Notes: generated from the sequence alone by a model not told the origin. A DNA stretch of 64,000 nucleotides from Persicaria tinctoria (GCA_037127255.1 JBANSL010000001.1:38927001-38991000), one strand, 5' to 3'. Positions 46,082 to 58,499 are shown, counted from the first letter of the stretch. Numbers and translations: made by a program.

Positions 46082-48286
46082 TGTTGTGAGCTAAATCTGC
46101 CATGTTTTACAGTAACTTTTATATCGATTTCTGTATACATTGCATTCATTTGGGCTTAGAGAGTACAAAATCTATGTAGTTTATGTTTATTTGCCAAATT
46201 ATGGAATCTACACCAGTTTCTGTTTAATTCGCAGAAATCGAGGCATTTTAACGCAATTCTACAGAAGGTCGGAAAAGCTCGGAAAACCACTACAGAAGTC
46301 CAAGGTCAAAGCAGCGGAATCAAGCTGAAGGTCAAGGCTACTCGATCTCGAGTAGGCCTACTCGACATAGACGAGCATGTCCGAGCACGGCCTTGTCGAG
46401 CAGAGCTGATCGAGCAAGCCAAACCAACCCGAGCTCCGGACCCTACTCGATCTCGACAAGCACTGGTCGAGGTCGACGAAGCCCAGACGCCATGTCCGGA
46501 GTCGACAAGGACGAAGCCGAGGACGACCAGGAGCACTCGCTGCCAGCGACTCGACTCGCTGCAGCGGACCACTCGCTGCCACGGAAAACTTCACTGCCAG
46601 CGGATGAGGCAACTCGCGGAAGCGGAAAGGAAGAACAACCCTACTCGATCTCGACGAAGCTTGGTCGAGGTTGACGAGACGCCGAGTCCAGATCCGGAGT
46701 CCATCGAGTAGAGTCACTCGAGAAGACCTAGTCGGCAAGCCACCTTACTCGAGGTCGACTAGGGCTTGTCGAGATCGACGAGCGCCTGAGTCCTTGTCCG
46801 AGCCAGTCAAGCACGCCAACCCGAGGAAGCTTTGTCGATGACCTAATCCTACTCGACATCGACAAGGCTTTGTCGAGGTCGACGAGAGCCCAGTGAACCA
46901 TGTCCGAGCACATTGAGCAGATCTAGCCGAGGAGGTCCAGTCGAAGAACCACCCTACTCGAGGTCGACGAGCCCTACTCGAGGTCGACTAGAGACGTGTC
47001 CAGCAGCTTCTCGACGAGGACTTGTCCGACTAGACTTGGGATTCCTTGGGCGCGAAGGCGGAAGATTCTATCCAAATCCATCAAGTTCTATCCAAGGAGA
47101 CAAGATCTATCAAGACATGAAGACCTACCTTAATTAGTTTTATCTTTTCCTTATAGATTTATTTCCTTAAAGCATTTATTTATCTTTAAGTATTTTAGAT
47201 ATAAATTTAGATAGAGATAGATATCTTCTTTCCTAGAATAGCTAGGGAATGAAGGCTATAAATAAAGCCCTTGGGGCTGAGCATTAGGCATCTTATTCCA
47301 ACATTCAAATTCAAGACACACAATTAGTTAGTTCCACAGAGAAGTTTAGGAGTTCTAAGGTTTTTAGGGTTTTGGCTTTCTGCGAAAGTTGATTTCCAGG
47401 ATTGTAAAGGCTTTGAATTTAGTTTTATGCAAGTTTCTTTTTATACATCAATGTCTGCAATTGCGATGAGGCGTGAGTAGTCCACCCATTTCTGGGGCTG
47501 GGGTGAGCCCGACGGTGGCCATGTGAGGCGATGCGATAAAGGTCAGATCTTTTGTGCAATTCATCTTCTATCCCTATGAGCATGATTCTTTTGCGAGAGT
47601 TGAAGGTGATCCTTGTTTGTGTTATTGAAGTGAAAGTGATCTTAATGCAACTTGGATTAATTATGTGAAAAAGGGTTAGTAACAAATAGGGTTTATGCGA
47701 GAGCCTCTATATGCCTATTTGTTAATGACGAAAGTTATTTGATGGAAAGCATGATCTTTTATGCTTTTATGTGTTACCTTGCATGGTTATCGTTGTGGTG
47801 TTGAAACCCTGGCTTTGGAAGTCTTTTAATATATTGAGTTTATTTCAGTCGAAAATCTGAGTTTTGGTTCGAATCCTGCAATTTTATATTTTCTGTTTCT
47901 TGTCGACATAGAGGAGATCTGGTCGATCTCGAGGAGGACCTTTGTCGAGATCGAGTACCTCTTGTCGAGGTCGAGTAGCCTTTGCTTTTGCTTTACTTTT
48001 CGTTTTTGCTTTGCTTTGCTTTTATTTCCTGTTTTGCCTTGTTCTTTGCTTTTATTTTAGTTGCCCTTGCCGGGTTTATTTGTTTCTTTCCTTGTTTCTG
48101 TGCTTCTGTCTTTCTGCTGCTTCTGTGAGAATTTACAGCTACCTGAGAACTGCTGACGTGCTTCCTCGTGGATTCGATCCTGACTTTCTCTTACTGCATT
48201 GGAGGAGTCTTGTATTTATTTGCTGGGGCCTAAGTCTGGTTTGATCTATTTCGTTATATTTCATACTTGATTCACTCCTTTATAAC
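46082..48286 (+). repeat. 3' LTR of copy C
   Basis: TGTTGTGAGC start, TCGA words at 46340-47030, CGCTGCCAGCG words at 46537-46605, TATA box at 47257-47265. It agrees with 39179-41022 almost base for base until about 48280, where the tail diverges. Confidence 0.8.
47257..47265 (+). promoter_or_regulatory. LTR TATA box (copy C 3' LTR)
   Basis: TATAAATAA in the conserved position. This LTR could drive transcription into 48290 onward. Confidence 0.55.
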
Positions 48287-48508
48287 ACTTTCGTTTGTTA
48301 TTTCTGTCTTTGTTTCTTTCTTTCTGTCTTTTCTGTTTGCTTTTCTGTGAGATTTACAGCTACCTAGGATCCGCTGACACGCTTCCTCGTTGATCCATCC
48401 TGACTTCCCACTACTGCATAGGGAGGGAGTCTTGTAATTATTTGTCGGGGCACGAATCTGCTTTGATTTATTTCATTATATTTCATACTCGATTCCCTCC
48501 GTACAACA
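48287..48508 (+). repeat. Second, divergent LTR tail of the same group
   Basis: Repeats the last 200 bases of an LTR (gatttacagctacct...gctgacacgcttcctcg...tttcatactcgattccctcc) and ends GTACAACA at 48508. It is a different family member from copy C's own LTR. Confidence 0.65.
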
Positions 48509-49239
48509 GCATGATATGATAGCCCAGCAACATCGAGAAAGCGATGAGATAATGATGATATGATATATGATGAGATATGATTATGTGCACATACGTGATG
48601 AGATTGCTATGTTATAGCACCGAACTGGCCAGTCTCTGCACTAACGGGAAGGGGTGCAGAGGTAGGAGAGGGATATGCCACTTGACATTAATTGTTTGGG
48701 TCCCTTTACGGTTTTCTTCATATTATTATACCTGTTGAAAGCATGCTTGTGTGATTTAAATCTTGTACTACATTAGATCATCCTTTATTTAGGTATAAAC
48801 ATGTGATATGGCCTCAGCGCGGTCAGAGGACCCGCAGGTGATTACTGGGCCTGACTTCATGGATAGTGTTAGGTACCTGCTTCTTGCTTTTGTGATGGGA
48901 AGTCTCTTTGGCAAAATTGAAGAACCTGACTAATCCGCTAACTTGGCTAAATGATAAATTGTTCCACTTATGATTTTGTTTTGACCCGGCTCTGCCATGG
49001 CGAGTTGTACCTTGTTTGCTTTCCGCTTCACTTTCCTAAAATGAATTTCTACGACTTAGTCATTTGGACATATTAAGGGTACCTAACGGCCCTACGATGG
49101 TTTTGGGGTTCAAAATACCCACTTTTATATTAATCTTTAAAGAGGTTTGAAACCTCGACCCGTACCTGGATTGCAAGATCCGAACGATGGTATCTGACCT
49201 TCGAAACGTAACCCAGGCATTTATATCTAGGTCGTTACA
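48509..49239 (+). repeat. Fragment of the chromovirus-like LTR (right end)
   Basis: Matches the last part of 22342-25217: gaactggccagtctc, cctcagcgcggtcagaggacccgc, gttttgacccggctctgcc, and the end aggtcgttaca at 49239. Confidence 0.75.
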
Positions 49240-49465
49240 TTAGTCGATATCGCATACTTTTAGTCAACATCGAGTAGCTTCTAGTCGATTTCGAGGGCAA
49301 CTTGGAACTAATCAGGCAAGCGCTGACACAATTTCTCGTGGATATGATCCTGAATAACCTACCACTAGAACGGGAGAGATTCTTATATTTTATTTGCTTG
49401 GATAGGGAGTTGGTTTAGATGTTTATATTCTATATTTATTTCGTTGCTAGTTTCCCTCCACAACA
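49240..49465 (+). repeat. Third LTR tail, diverged
   Basis: Contains TCGA-type words (tagtcgatatcgca, catcgagtagc), the cgctgacacaatttctcgtgg block and the end CTCCACAACA, so it is the 3' end of yet another LTR of the copy A/B/C group. Confidence 0.55.
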
Positions 49466-49873
49466 ACTTCCGAGGTTTGAAGTGGACATCAAACTCTCAG
49501 AGTTCCACTGTCACTTTACCATCCTACCCGAGAAGGATGGTGAATGAAGAATCAGATGCAAGGGCAGATCGAAAATCACTTCAATAGTATGAACCTGAAA
49601 GTAAGGTCTTAATCGCCTCACCGGGAAGATGACAAACATGGCCATTTTCTCAATGGGAGTATATTTGGATTCAACGGGTTGTAGAACTCTACTATCGAAG
49701 TAGATGGGGAACTTGGATTCCCTTGTGACCACAGTACTGATGTTGGTTGACCCAACCGCAAGGTAAAGCTGAAGAATCTCATGCTCGTGAGGGTAATGAA
49801 GGGTAGGGAGTGATGCTAGGTATTCTTTCATGCTTTTGAAAGCCTTGTGATGCGGGACGAACGTCGTTGGCAC
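49466..49873 (-). pseudogene. Ty3/gypsy pol fragment: RT-RNase H junction (Tat/Athila type)
   Basis: Minus-strand frame with FKSMKEYLASLPTL, LQLYLAVGS, FPIYFDSRVLQPVESKYTPIEK and LRPYFQVHTIEV, ending HILHSPSFSGRMVK-like. This is the region spanning the end of reverse transcriptase and the first half of RNase H in plant Tat/Athila elements. Only about 135 residues are present. The usual acidic residue early in RNase H is replaced. It lacks RT proper and integrase, so it is a scrap, but it shows that autonomous Athila/Tat relatives existed in this genome and could serve copies A-C. Confidence 0.8.
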
Positions 49874-49883
49874 TTTTTCCCTT

Positions 49884-51010
49884 TGTCAAATAGTAATAAT
49901 ATCCAAACTTAAACACACAGCCAATAGGTTAGGCAATCAATCACTTGATAAACCAAATAACTACTAGTATATCGATGAAGTCCGATGTCGAACCCACAGG
50001 GAGAAGCGATTTCCTATACAATAACTCTTAACAAGCACTCTCAAAGCAAAGTAATGATCTTTGAAAAATAGCAAATATGTAAAAGTAACCAGATTGCAAA
50101 TCACAAAGAAAATTGATATCAAAGTAGAAAGAACATTTCACCTGTAATTCTCTAACAATGATTGGAATTCATGGTCCTCGGATTGATCTATTAATTATTC
50201 ATATTCCTAGGTCTACTTGACTAAAGTTGAGATATCCGTAGAGATTCACTCACCTTATTCAATATCACTAAAAAATAGCATTAAGAACTCAAGTAATCAA
50301 GACCAATTGGCACATTTACTCTACACAATCAAGACAGATAGGTGCTTACCGAATTCAATCCTAATCGCATATCCTCCACATAGATCAATTGAAATCATCC
50401 CCTACAAAGAAAAAGAGCCATCACTATCATCAATACCTTTGTTTGCTATCGAGAAAAGAACAACGAATTCATAGCTAGAGATGCAATTCCTAACATGCTG
50501 ATCAGACTTAGAAAGGAAAACAAATATAAATTAAACATAAGATGATAACTAAGAACACGAATAATCAAATAGAATCAATTCCTCACAATCCAAACAACCG
50601 TGTCTTTGAATCACAGGCGAAATTATGAGTTTAGCAACCTCATAGGCCAAATCTGTCTCTCTCTAATGGTGTTCATCGTCTCACACAAAAATCACACACC
50701 TTGTGAAATAAACTGAAAACAACCTTAAAAGGTCTCTCAAGGGTCGGCAAAACCCAAGAAGAATTAGTGGGAAATAATATAAAATAATAGTCTTCGGATC
50801 CAAAACCGCGTTTCCAGGATCTAGGCGAACGGCGGGCGCCGTGCAAGGGGCGGCGGAATGTAAATCTGTAGAATAAACACTAAAGTTGCATAGATTCCGA
50901 ACTCGAATATTCCACAAGTAATAAACAGAACTAGACTCAAAACATAACAAAACCAATACCTAAAAGCAATAAGAAACACCTATAATGCCTATATGAAATA
51001 TGCATTATCA
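49884..51010 (-). repeat. 3' LTR of a minus-strand Athila-like element (1127 bp)
   Basis: Minus-strand reading starts TGATAATGCATATTTC (51010) and ends ACTATTTGACA (49884). It is preceded in transcription order by gagttaagtgtgaggggatt, a typical polypurine tract. A GC-rich palindromic word, GGCGGGCGCCGTG, lies at about 50830. The LTR at 57620 starts with nearly the same bases. Confidence 0.75.
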
Positions 51011-51397
51011 AATCCCCTCACACTTAACTCTTGCTTGTCCTCAAGCAACCATAAGGAAAAACATCATCTACGCATCCCACATGAAATCTTTCATGACTTA
51101 ACTCATCAAAAGCAACATCATCAACAGTGAAAATATAACCAAACCTACAAACGTTATAACATGTATATATGGGATCAAGTTGCTTGCATGCTCAAAAAAT
51201 TAACCTTACCAAGGATAAAATGTGCATCTCTCACTCTCATGTGTTTTGGATTTAAGAACACACTCACCTCAATTCCATATACAAGCATCAACTCAAATAT
51301 TGACATTTGTATCGCAAAATCTACACCGGATACGTCAATGCAAAAATAAGGACATCAAGAGGACTTTCGCTCAATGAAAACCTTCATAGAAGATTCT
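51011..51397 (-). other. 3' end of the internal region of the minus-strand Athila-like element
   Basis: Non-coding DNA between the nested LTR and the polypurine tract (complement of 51011-51030). Contains the gaggacaagcaaga block typical of Athila polypurine tracts. Confidence 0.6.
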
Positions 51398-53474
51398 TGT
51401 TGTAAGGAGGAAATCGAGTTTAAAATATAATAAAATAATTCAAACCAGATTCTGCCCACGCAAATAATTACAAGACCTCCTCCTGATGTAGCAGCGGGAA
51501 GTCAGGATCGATCCACGAGGAAGCGTGTCAGCGGATCCTAGGTAGCGGAGAAATCTCACAGAAGTCGATCACAGGTGTCCTCGATCTCGAGTACAGCAAC
51601 TCGACAGAAGATCGGGCTAGTCGAACACAGCAGCAGCAACTCGGCAAGGGTGGTCGATCTCGACAAGGCCCTACTCGATATCGAGTAGCCTTCGTCTCGG
51701 TCGAGTGGGTCTGGTCGAGTTCCTGCACAAGTAAGCTACGACGACTCTGGGTCGAAGATCAATAGTCGAGGTCGACCAGGGTTTGGTCGAGATCGACGAG
51801 GGCAGGGAGTAAAAACGAAATAAAAGAAAGTAAAAACAATTGCTTTGGGGTTTCGACTAAACTTAATGTAAAAGACTTCCAAGATTGGGGTTTGCAACGA
51901 CAATAACCAAGCATGCATAAGGGAGAACCAAACAGATAATCATGTGAATCGCATTAAAGGATTAAGCTTTCGCCTTTTCCAACAATTAGACAACTCTCTC
52001 GAGAAACCCTAATTGTCTCTACTGATTTTATGTTTATAATCCAAGTTGTTAGCATGGATCTCCATTAGACGGGCAATAAACACATCAACAACTAGGAAAA
52101 TGCTCAAATCATGATAAAGGTCGGATATTTTACCTCAATTATGCATGGCTATCGTCGGGCTCGCCCCAACCCTAGAAGTGGGTGGACTACTCGCGCTTCA
52201 TCGCAAACTCAGACATCATCGATTGAAAGAAAACAACTTGCATTAAACTATATTCCAAGACCTTACAATCCCGGCAATCCAACTCTCGTTGAATGCCAAA
52301 ACCCTAAAACCTTTGAACTCCCTAAACTACTCCTTGGAACTACTTGTCTTCGACTGAAATTGAATGAATAAAACTGAGCCCCATGGGCTTTATTTATAGG
52401 CTTCTAATCCTTGCTACTCAAGGATAGAATATCTATATCTATATCTAAAACTTTATCTAAAACTTTAATGATAAATAAAAGACATAACATAATTAAATCC
52501 ATTTTAGGAAAATATATCTAAAAGTCTTCCATGGATAGATCTTCTTCTCTTCATGATGTATCTTGATAAATTAGGATAGAATCGGCAATCTTCGAGCCCA
52601 AGAAAAGCCAAGTCGAGTAGGATTCGTCGAACCGAGTAACGCGGCTCTGGAGGTCTACTCGATCTCGACAAGGGTCTGGTCGATCTCGAGTAGGGTTGAC
52701 TGGCTCGGCTTCGTCGTCTCGGCTAGCTGGCGCTCGACAGACTCGGACTTGGTTCACGGTGCTCGTCGATGTCGACAAGGGCTCGTCGAGGTCGAGTAGA
52801 CTGGCTATGTCGACTGGGTCTTCTCGAGTGGCTCTACTCGACAGGCTCGGGTCTGGACTCGGGGCTCGTCGATCTCGACTAGGGCTCATCGAGATCGAGT
52901 AGAGGTGTGGTCTTCTGGTCGAGCAGCTTCTCCTCGGCACGGACTCGGACTGGCGTTGTGGCGCTTGTCGATCTCGACTAGAGCTTGTCGAGATCGAGTA
53001 GGTTTGCTCGGCATCCTCATCCTCGGCTTCTCGGTTAGTTCTCTCCTCGACTCCGGGTGTGGCGCTGGGCTTTGTCGATCTCGACCAGGTCTTGTCGAGA
53101 TCGAGTTGGGTCCGAAAGTCGGGTTGGTCTGGCTCAGCTCTCTCGACCAGGCTTGCTCGGCTATGCTTCGTCGAGATCGAGTAGGGTTTACTCGAGATCG
53201 AGTAACCTTGGCTCTTAACTCGATTCAACTGATTCCGCTGCTTCTTTGACTTTGGACTTCTGTAGCGGTTTTCCGAGCTTTTCCGACCTTCCTTAGAATT
53301 ACTGTAAAACGCCCCGAATTCTGCGAATTAAACAGAAACTGGTGTAGATTCCATAATTTGGCAAATAAACATAAACTACCCAGATTCTGTATTATCTTAA
53401 CCCTGAATAAATGAAATGCATGCATAAATCGATATAAACGTTACAGTAAAACATGGCAGATTAGGCTTACAACA
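51398..53474 (-). repeat. Isolated (solo-like) LTR of the copy A/B/C family, minus orientation (2077 bp)
   Basis: Minus-strand reading begins TGTTGTAAGC (53474) and ends CTTACAACA (51398). TCGA words fill 52610-53210 and 51570-51800, and a TATA box is at 52390-52398. No internal region or partner LTR is attached. The flanking five bases (attct and atttc) do not form a perfect duplication. It interrupts the non-coding part of the minus-strand Athila-like element. Confidence 0.8.
52390..52398 (-). promoter_or_regulatory. LTR TATA box (isolated LTR, minus strand)
   Basis: ttatttata on the plus strand, which is TATAAATAA on the minus strand, in the conserved position. Confidence 0.55.
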
Positions 53475-54773
53475 ATTTCATTCGGCAGGGTTGTAATGGG
53501 GCTTGGTAGAAATATAAGGGCAAGGAATTTTATTTGGTCATGTGGTGCAATAAATTCCGGAAAACAAGATTCCAAAACTCCCAACATAACACAAACCAAC
53601 TCAATAAATCAAGCTCACAAATACACAACATCTCTCAATATCATCAAAATAACTCCAAAAAATCTCAAATCTCATCATCTTACATATCATGTAATCTCAA
53701 CACCCAACCAATGTATCTCATAACCAACATAAATCCCAATTCTTCGTCATTATGCAAACATAAGATAAGTGGCTCTTTATTTTTATTTTTGTGTGTGCCA
53801 AGAACGTGGAAATTCCAATGCATAAACATGAGGGACTAAGTAAGCACATAACATTACATCTTCTAAAAACCACAAACCATAAAACCACACTTTAGCTTCA
53901 TTCTCCTCAAACTCCAAAATAGATTCCACAACCCACTCAAAATCTTAACTCCCCCGGAATAAGTGTAAGGCTTATCATAGGCTAGGAATAATAATTTTGT
54001 GGAGCTAACAATAACAAGGCTAAACGCTCAAATTGGCTTCAAAGCAAGATATAACATAAGGTAGATATGGATAAATATGGGCTAATCGGCCTTGAACTCT
54101 ATCATTTGAACTTATCAAGCAGTGAACATGTATATAATCGGCCTTGAAAATAGATAACCATGCCAATACTCAATGATAAATGCATAGGAAGAGTATATCA
54201 CACATGAAAAGAAAAAGGAATAAAGATGTATCCCTTATAAGGCCAAAAATATCTCACTGGGACAATTTTTTGTTGAATTCCAAGAATATCCCAAACTTAG
54301 ATCATACATGCTCAATTATATATGCCCAATTATATTTCACATAAAAACCAATTTGTAGGATAAAATCAAATCATTCCAGATTTCCATGAGATTTATAGGA
54401 TCATGTCAGGACAAACTCAAATTAGATGGGTATCTTTGATAACACAAAACACAAAACAAACAACAAAACAAGACTCACTTTTCTTTCAATTTTTTCAACG
54501 TTTTCATTTTTTTTTTTCATTTTTCACATTTTCTATAACATAAAAGAAATAACATAAAGGAAATAACAAAAGGACTCAAAAGGAAAAACTAAAAAACAAA
54601 CAGAAATTCAAACATGAACTAACCTAACAAATTCACTTCAATCTCCCCGCCCTCCCCCCCCCCCCCCCCCCCCTCCACTTATAGGTTGCGTTGTCCTCAA
54701 TGCATAGAAACACAAAAAGGAACAATGAAAAATATAAACATAAAGGGCTTGAAAGAAGCAAATGACTAACCAA
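53475..54773 (-). other. 3' non-coding internal region of the minus-strand Athila-like element
   Basis: No gene. The run of about 20 C near 54654-54673, with adjacent ttgtcctcaatgc, is on the minus strand an internal purine tract (gaggacaacg...aagtggagggggg). It lies shortly after the last ORF, as in copies A-C. Confidence 0.6.
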
Positions 54774-56044
54774 TTACTGTGAAGGCGGGGTCTGGGGTCC
54801 AGACCGCAGATTAATGTCCTGAAGGGCAATCAATACGGCGTTCTGAAGACTAGAAAGCTTCTCCGCAAGTTTGGAGAGCTTTTCAGCAGTGCTCGCCTCA
54901 AAATTAGCAAATTGACGCTCAATATCAATCAAAGTAACATATGTAGGCTCGACTTCTTCTTTAATTTCATTCTCAACAAGCACTTCAACTTTTCAGTAGC
55001 TTCTGTAATCTCAGCAGGTATCTCATCAGGCAGAACACAAGCATTCTCATCAATATCCTCATCCTCTGCAACCTCATCATCGGGGGCCTCATTATTAATA
55101 ACATACCATCGTTTCACCCAACTACGCTCCGCAGGATCTACTGGAAACTAGCTTGTTGTGATAGAGGTTGAAATCTGACATCCGTAGGCACTGTGGTATG
55201 TCCGCAGGAAAATAATTGTGATGCGTCCTTCCTGGTCCCGACATCCATTTAAAACACCAAGTTCTATCCGACGTTGGGTCCACTCAATCATCTCCCACCA
55301 TTGCAGGCTCGAAAGATTGTAAACGTTCTTATCATTGAGAGGCGCCAACTCATCAAGACGGATACCTATTCGGCAAGCAATCAGCGATATCAAACCTCCG
55401 AAAATAATAACGCGCCACGGTCTCACATGAGTAGCTCTAATCACCTCCATACAGTTTCCCAAAAATAGTTGAACCCAGTCAGGGATGTAAACCCCTCCAG
55501 GAGTCAAGCAGCAGATATAGCTTCAAGCTCTCATAGTAACAACGGACGGATTCTCCACTCCCAAGAAAGAGCTGTAGAGTACCAAATAACACAATCTCAA
55601 TGTAGGATGATCTTGTTCATCATAATCAACGAACTCTGCTATAGCCTCCTTCCCCATATCCAAAGGATTTCGAGTGCCCAACTTATCAGCAAATCTGGCA
55701 TCAGCAGGCCACTTGGTAACACTAAAGGCATGTGCAATGAGATCCTTAGTGACCGCGAACTTCCGATTCCTCAGTGGAAAACGAATCTCCATATCAGAGC
55801 GATAATCCAGGGTAGCCAAGAACTCTCTCACTAATGTTGGATATGTATAAGCAAACACATCCAGGAAATCTTCCAATCCCCCATCTCGTAGGAGTCGATG
55901 GACCTCCTCATATATTCCCAGTTTCTTCAATGTCTAGGGATAAAAGAATATGGGGGATTCATAACGTCTCTCTTCAAGCTTGACCCAACGATCCTTCTCT
56001 TCCCAAGACTGCAATTGGGGCATCTTCATATCAGGGACAGACAT
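54774..56044 (-). pseudogene. Athila ORF-1-family / 'putative plant transposon protein' ORF, degenerate
   Basis: Minus-strand pieces in order: MSVPDMKMPQLQSWEEKDRW (start 56044), an in-frame TAG near 55932, then KKLGIYEEVHRLLRDGGLED...YTYPTLVREFLATL...IRFPLRNRKF (55930-55523). A frame change leads to PWRVIIFGGLISLIACRIGI (55507-55148), then an acidic linker and a coiled-coil C-terminus (FANFEASTAEKLSKLAEKL, ending 54774). The YTYPTLVREF...IRF pattern is that of the protein found downstream of pol in plant Athila elements, sometimes described as the env-position ORF; its function is unknown. At least one stop and two frameshifts make it non-functional. Confidence 0.7.
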
Positions 56045-57455
56045 GATGTAACTTGAGGAAACACCAAAGAAAATCCATAAAAATGATCAAAATACGGGCT
56101 CGCAGTAGAGGCAGCGGGTGCCGTATACGCGGAACCACGAATCCGAGTGAAAACGTTGGAAAACAGACGTCCACTCCTCCAAACTTCAAACTTTCTCGAA
56201 CAACTTGGCTTCAAAGGGTTCTTTTGTGATAGGTAAGGGAATGGAATGGGCAAAGAGCGAATTTTATGGATGTAGGGTAATGTCGGAAAGTGTTTTGGTG
56301 GACTGAATCAATTGAAACACAAGACTTTAGGCAGTTGGATCGTATTCCCGTAGGCTTTTGGTATTCTTGAGATTTCTCTTGATCAAGTTTGATTGATCCA
56401 CAATAGGAGAAATAATATATGGTGAGTTGGAAGGAATATCTATCAAAAAGATAAAAGGAAAAATATTGGATCTAGATAAAATAGAAATAGAAAAGATAGA
56501 AAATCTAATCCTAGAAAATAAGGAAACTAGTCCTAAAAAGAAAAATCTAGTCCTAAAATAAATAGAAAATAATAAAACATAAAATACTAACCTAAGATGG
56601 ATAGAAAATAAACTAACCTAAAACAAAAGGGAAAACAATCTAATCCTAGAAAGATAAAAATAAACTAACTAAACTCGGAAAAATAACCAAAAATAAAAGG
56701 ATAGAAACTTCCCTTCCAATTTTACCAAAATTCGGATTCGTCAGGCAGCTAGGCAGGCGGCGGGCGTCGTGGCTGGGGCGGCGGGTGCCGTGTCCACAAT
56801 GCACATCTCGGTCTTTTATATCAACCAAAACTCAAACCCAACATCGGTTTCACTTACCGTAACTTCCGAAATCCATTGACACGATTGATCCTACTTTATT
56901 GAATTGAAAAAAATTAAATGCAAAATAGAAATAATACCTAACTACCTTGGGTTGTCTCCTAAGAAGCGCCTTTGTTTCAGGTCTTTGGCTCGACGTGATG
57001 CATTCTTGATCAAGTTATTCCAACAAGATGCCCTACACTTGTCTTTTTCAGAACAAGGGGTGGAACTTTAGAAACTTCTCTGACATATCAATCCATTGCA
57101 TCTATCGATTCCTTCTTGAAATGAGTAACTCTAGGAGGCTGTCCTGCAATTGTAAAAACCTCAACATTATTAGGAATTGAATTTTCATAGGGAATAACAA
57201 TAGAATCATTTGAATGAGACACATTTCCATGCGACTTAAACAAATTCTCAATTTTCTTCTCAATGTCATCTTTCCCTAAACCAATTTCATCTTTGTTAGA
57301 AAACTCAATATTCATAGATTCAATTTCAACAGAAGCATCTAACAAAGCATTTGATTCATTCCTGTGATTAATTTTATTAGAGTCAAGAACATCTACGGAA
57401 TCATTAGCAGAAGAAACAATAGGCTCAAATATAGAAAACTCAATCTTTCTACTAG
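56045..57455 (-). other. Internal DNA of the minus-strand Athila-like element, with one unrecognised ORF
   Basis: 56300-56700 is A-rich and non-coding. A frame at 57489-57088 (minus, 133 codons; SIFEPIVSSANDSVDVLDS..., ending RVTHFKKESIDAMD) is hydrophilic, Ser/Asn/Glu-rich and not recognised. It overlaps the hAT-like scrap at its start, so its first codons are doubtful. GC-rich words (gcgggcgtcgtg, gcgggtgccgtg) at 56755-56800 recall the LTR at 50830. Plant LTR elements often carry the gggttgtctcctaagaagcgcc block seen near 56950. Confidence 0.4.
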
Positions 57456-57615
57456 GGCTGTGCAAAATGTACCAAGACAAACCAACCAATTCATTACCAA
57501 CCGAACCAATTTAAATTTGTATCGACTAAATTGGTAACCAATTATATTGGTACGGTATTACCGAACCAATTCCTTAAAGTCGATTGGTAATGGTAATGAG
57601 TTTGCCGAAGTTGGT
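57456..57615. repeat. hAT-like terminal fragment
   Basis: tagggctgtgcaaaatgtacc resembles hAT/MITE termini. It is followed by several accgaaccaatt/ttggtacggta words on both strands. The length and borders are uncertain. Confidence 0.4.
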
Positions 57616-57619
57616 ATTA

Positions 57620-58185
57620 TGATAATGCATATCTTAGATAGGCACTATAGCCATTTTTAGTTTAGTTAAGTTGCATTTCTTTCATACTTTGTTGTTAATT
57701 TGCATCTTGTGATTATTCTAGAAGAGTTCGGATTCTGCGCAAATTTGTGTTTATCTTGCATATAGAATCAGAACACAATTGGGAGATGCAATATCTTGAA
57801 GAGGAATACAAGAAACATTGGAAAGAAGCAAGGAAGGAAGAGAAGCAAGACAAGTGGAGACACTTGCTAAGCTAAAGCAAGAAGAGTCGGCAACAGGATG
57901 CCGCGGCCGCAGCCAGGACCGATGCAGCAGGATAAGTAAGAGTTGTTGATGCCGCGGCCGCAGCATGGGTCGTCAGCGCTAGACGCTGCATTTCATTTAA
58001 GAAAAAACCCTAGTTGTCATTGTTTTGTTTCATGGCCGACTTGGATTGTTTATAAGGCCGATTTTATTAATTTTTTTACTACTTCTATTCTATTCTTGCG
58101 TTCATCAGACACTTTAGAAATTTGAGCGATGTCTTCCATGAGGAACTAAACTCATCTATTCTGCCAGCAATTTGAAGCTTTATTT
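57620..58185 (+). repeat. Left half of a plus-strand LTR (TGATAATGCATAT type), split by a CACTA element
   Basis: Starts TGATAATGCATATCTTAGATAGGC, close to the LTR at 49884-51010 read on its own strand. Two copies of gatgccgcggccgcagc lie at about 57898 and 57947. The LTR continues at 63513. Confidence 0.65.
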
Positions 58186-58499
58186 CACTACTAGAAAATT
58201 GCAATTAGACATCTGTTGACAACAGATGTCTTTCAAAAAAAATTCCGATCTCTATGTGCGTGTAGTAAAAGATCAAAACTTTTCACATCAGTTTTAAACA
58301 GATGTATTTTCTTGGTTAAAACATCTATTTTTTATTATATTGATTGTGTGTATATTAATTTCATATATATAAATTTTAATTTTATATGGTTTTAAAATAA
58401 TCTACGACATGAAATATATACATAACCGATGTATTAATATGGTATGGACATCGTTCTTAGATTATTCATTTGGTGTATATTAATTTTATATTTATAATA

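Larger units (their letters stand above)
39179..48286 (+). mobile_element. Athila-type non-autonomous LTR retrotransposon, copy C (decayed)
   Basis: 5' LTR missing its first part (cut by the CACTA terminus), tRNA-Asp primer-binding site, broken gag-protease ORF, 3' non-coding region, and a 3' LTR whose tail becomes irregular. Same architecture as copy B. Confidence 0.85.

Noticed and set aside
54638..54829. Minus-strand frame ending in a Gly run
   Set aside because: The Gly run is the homopolymeric C tract. The frame has no domain and lies in non-coding retroelement DNA.
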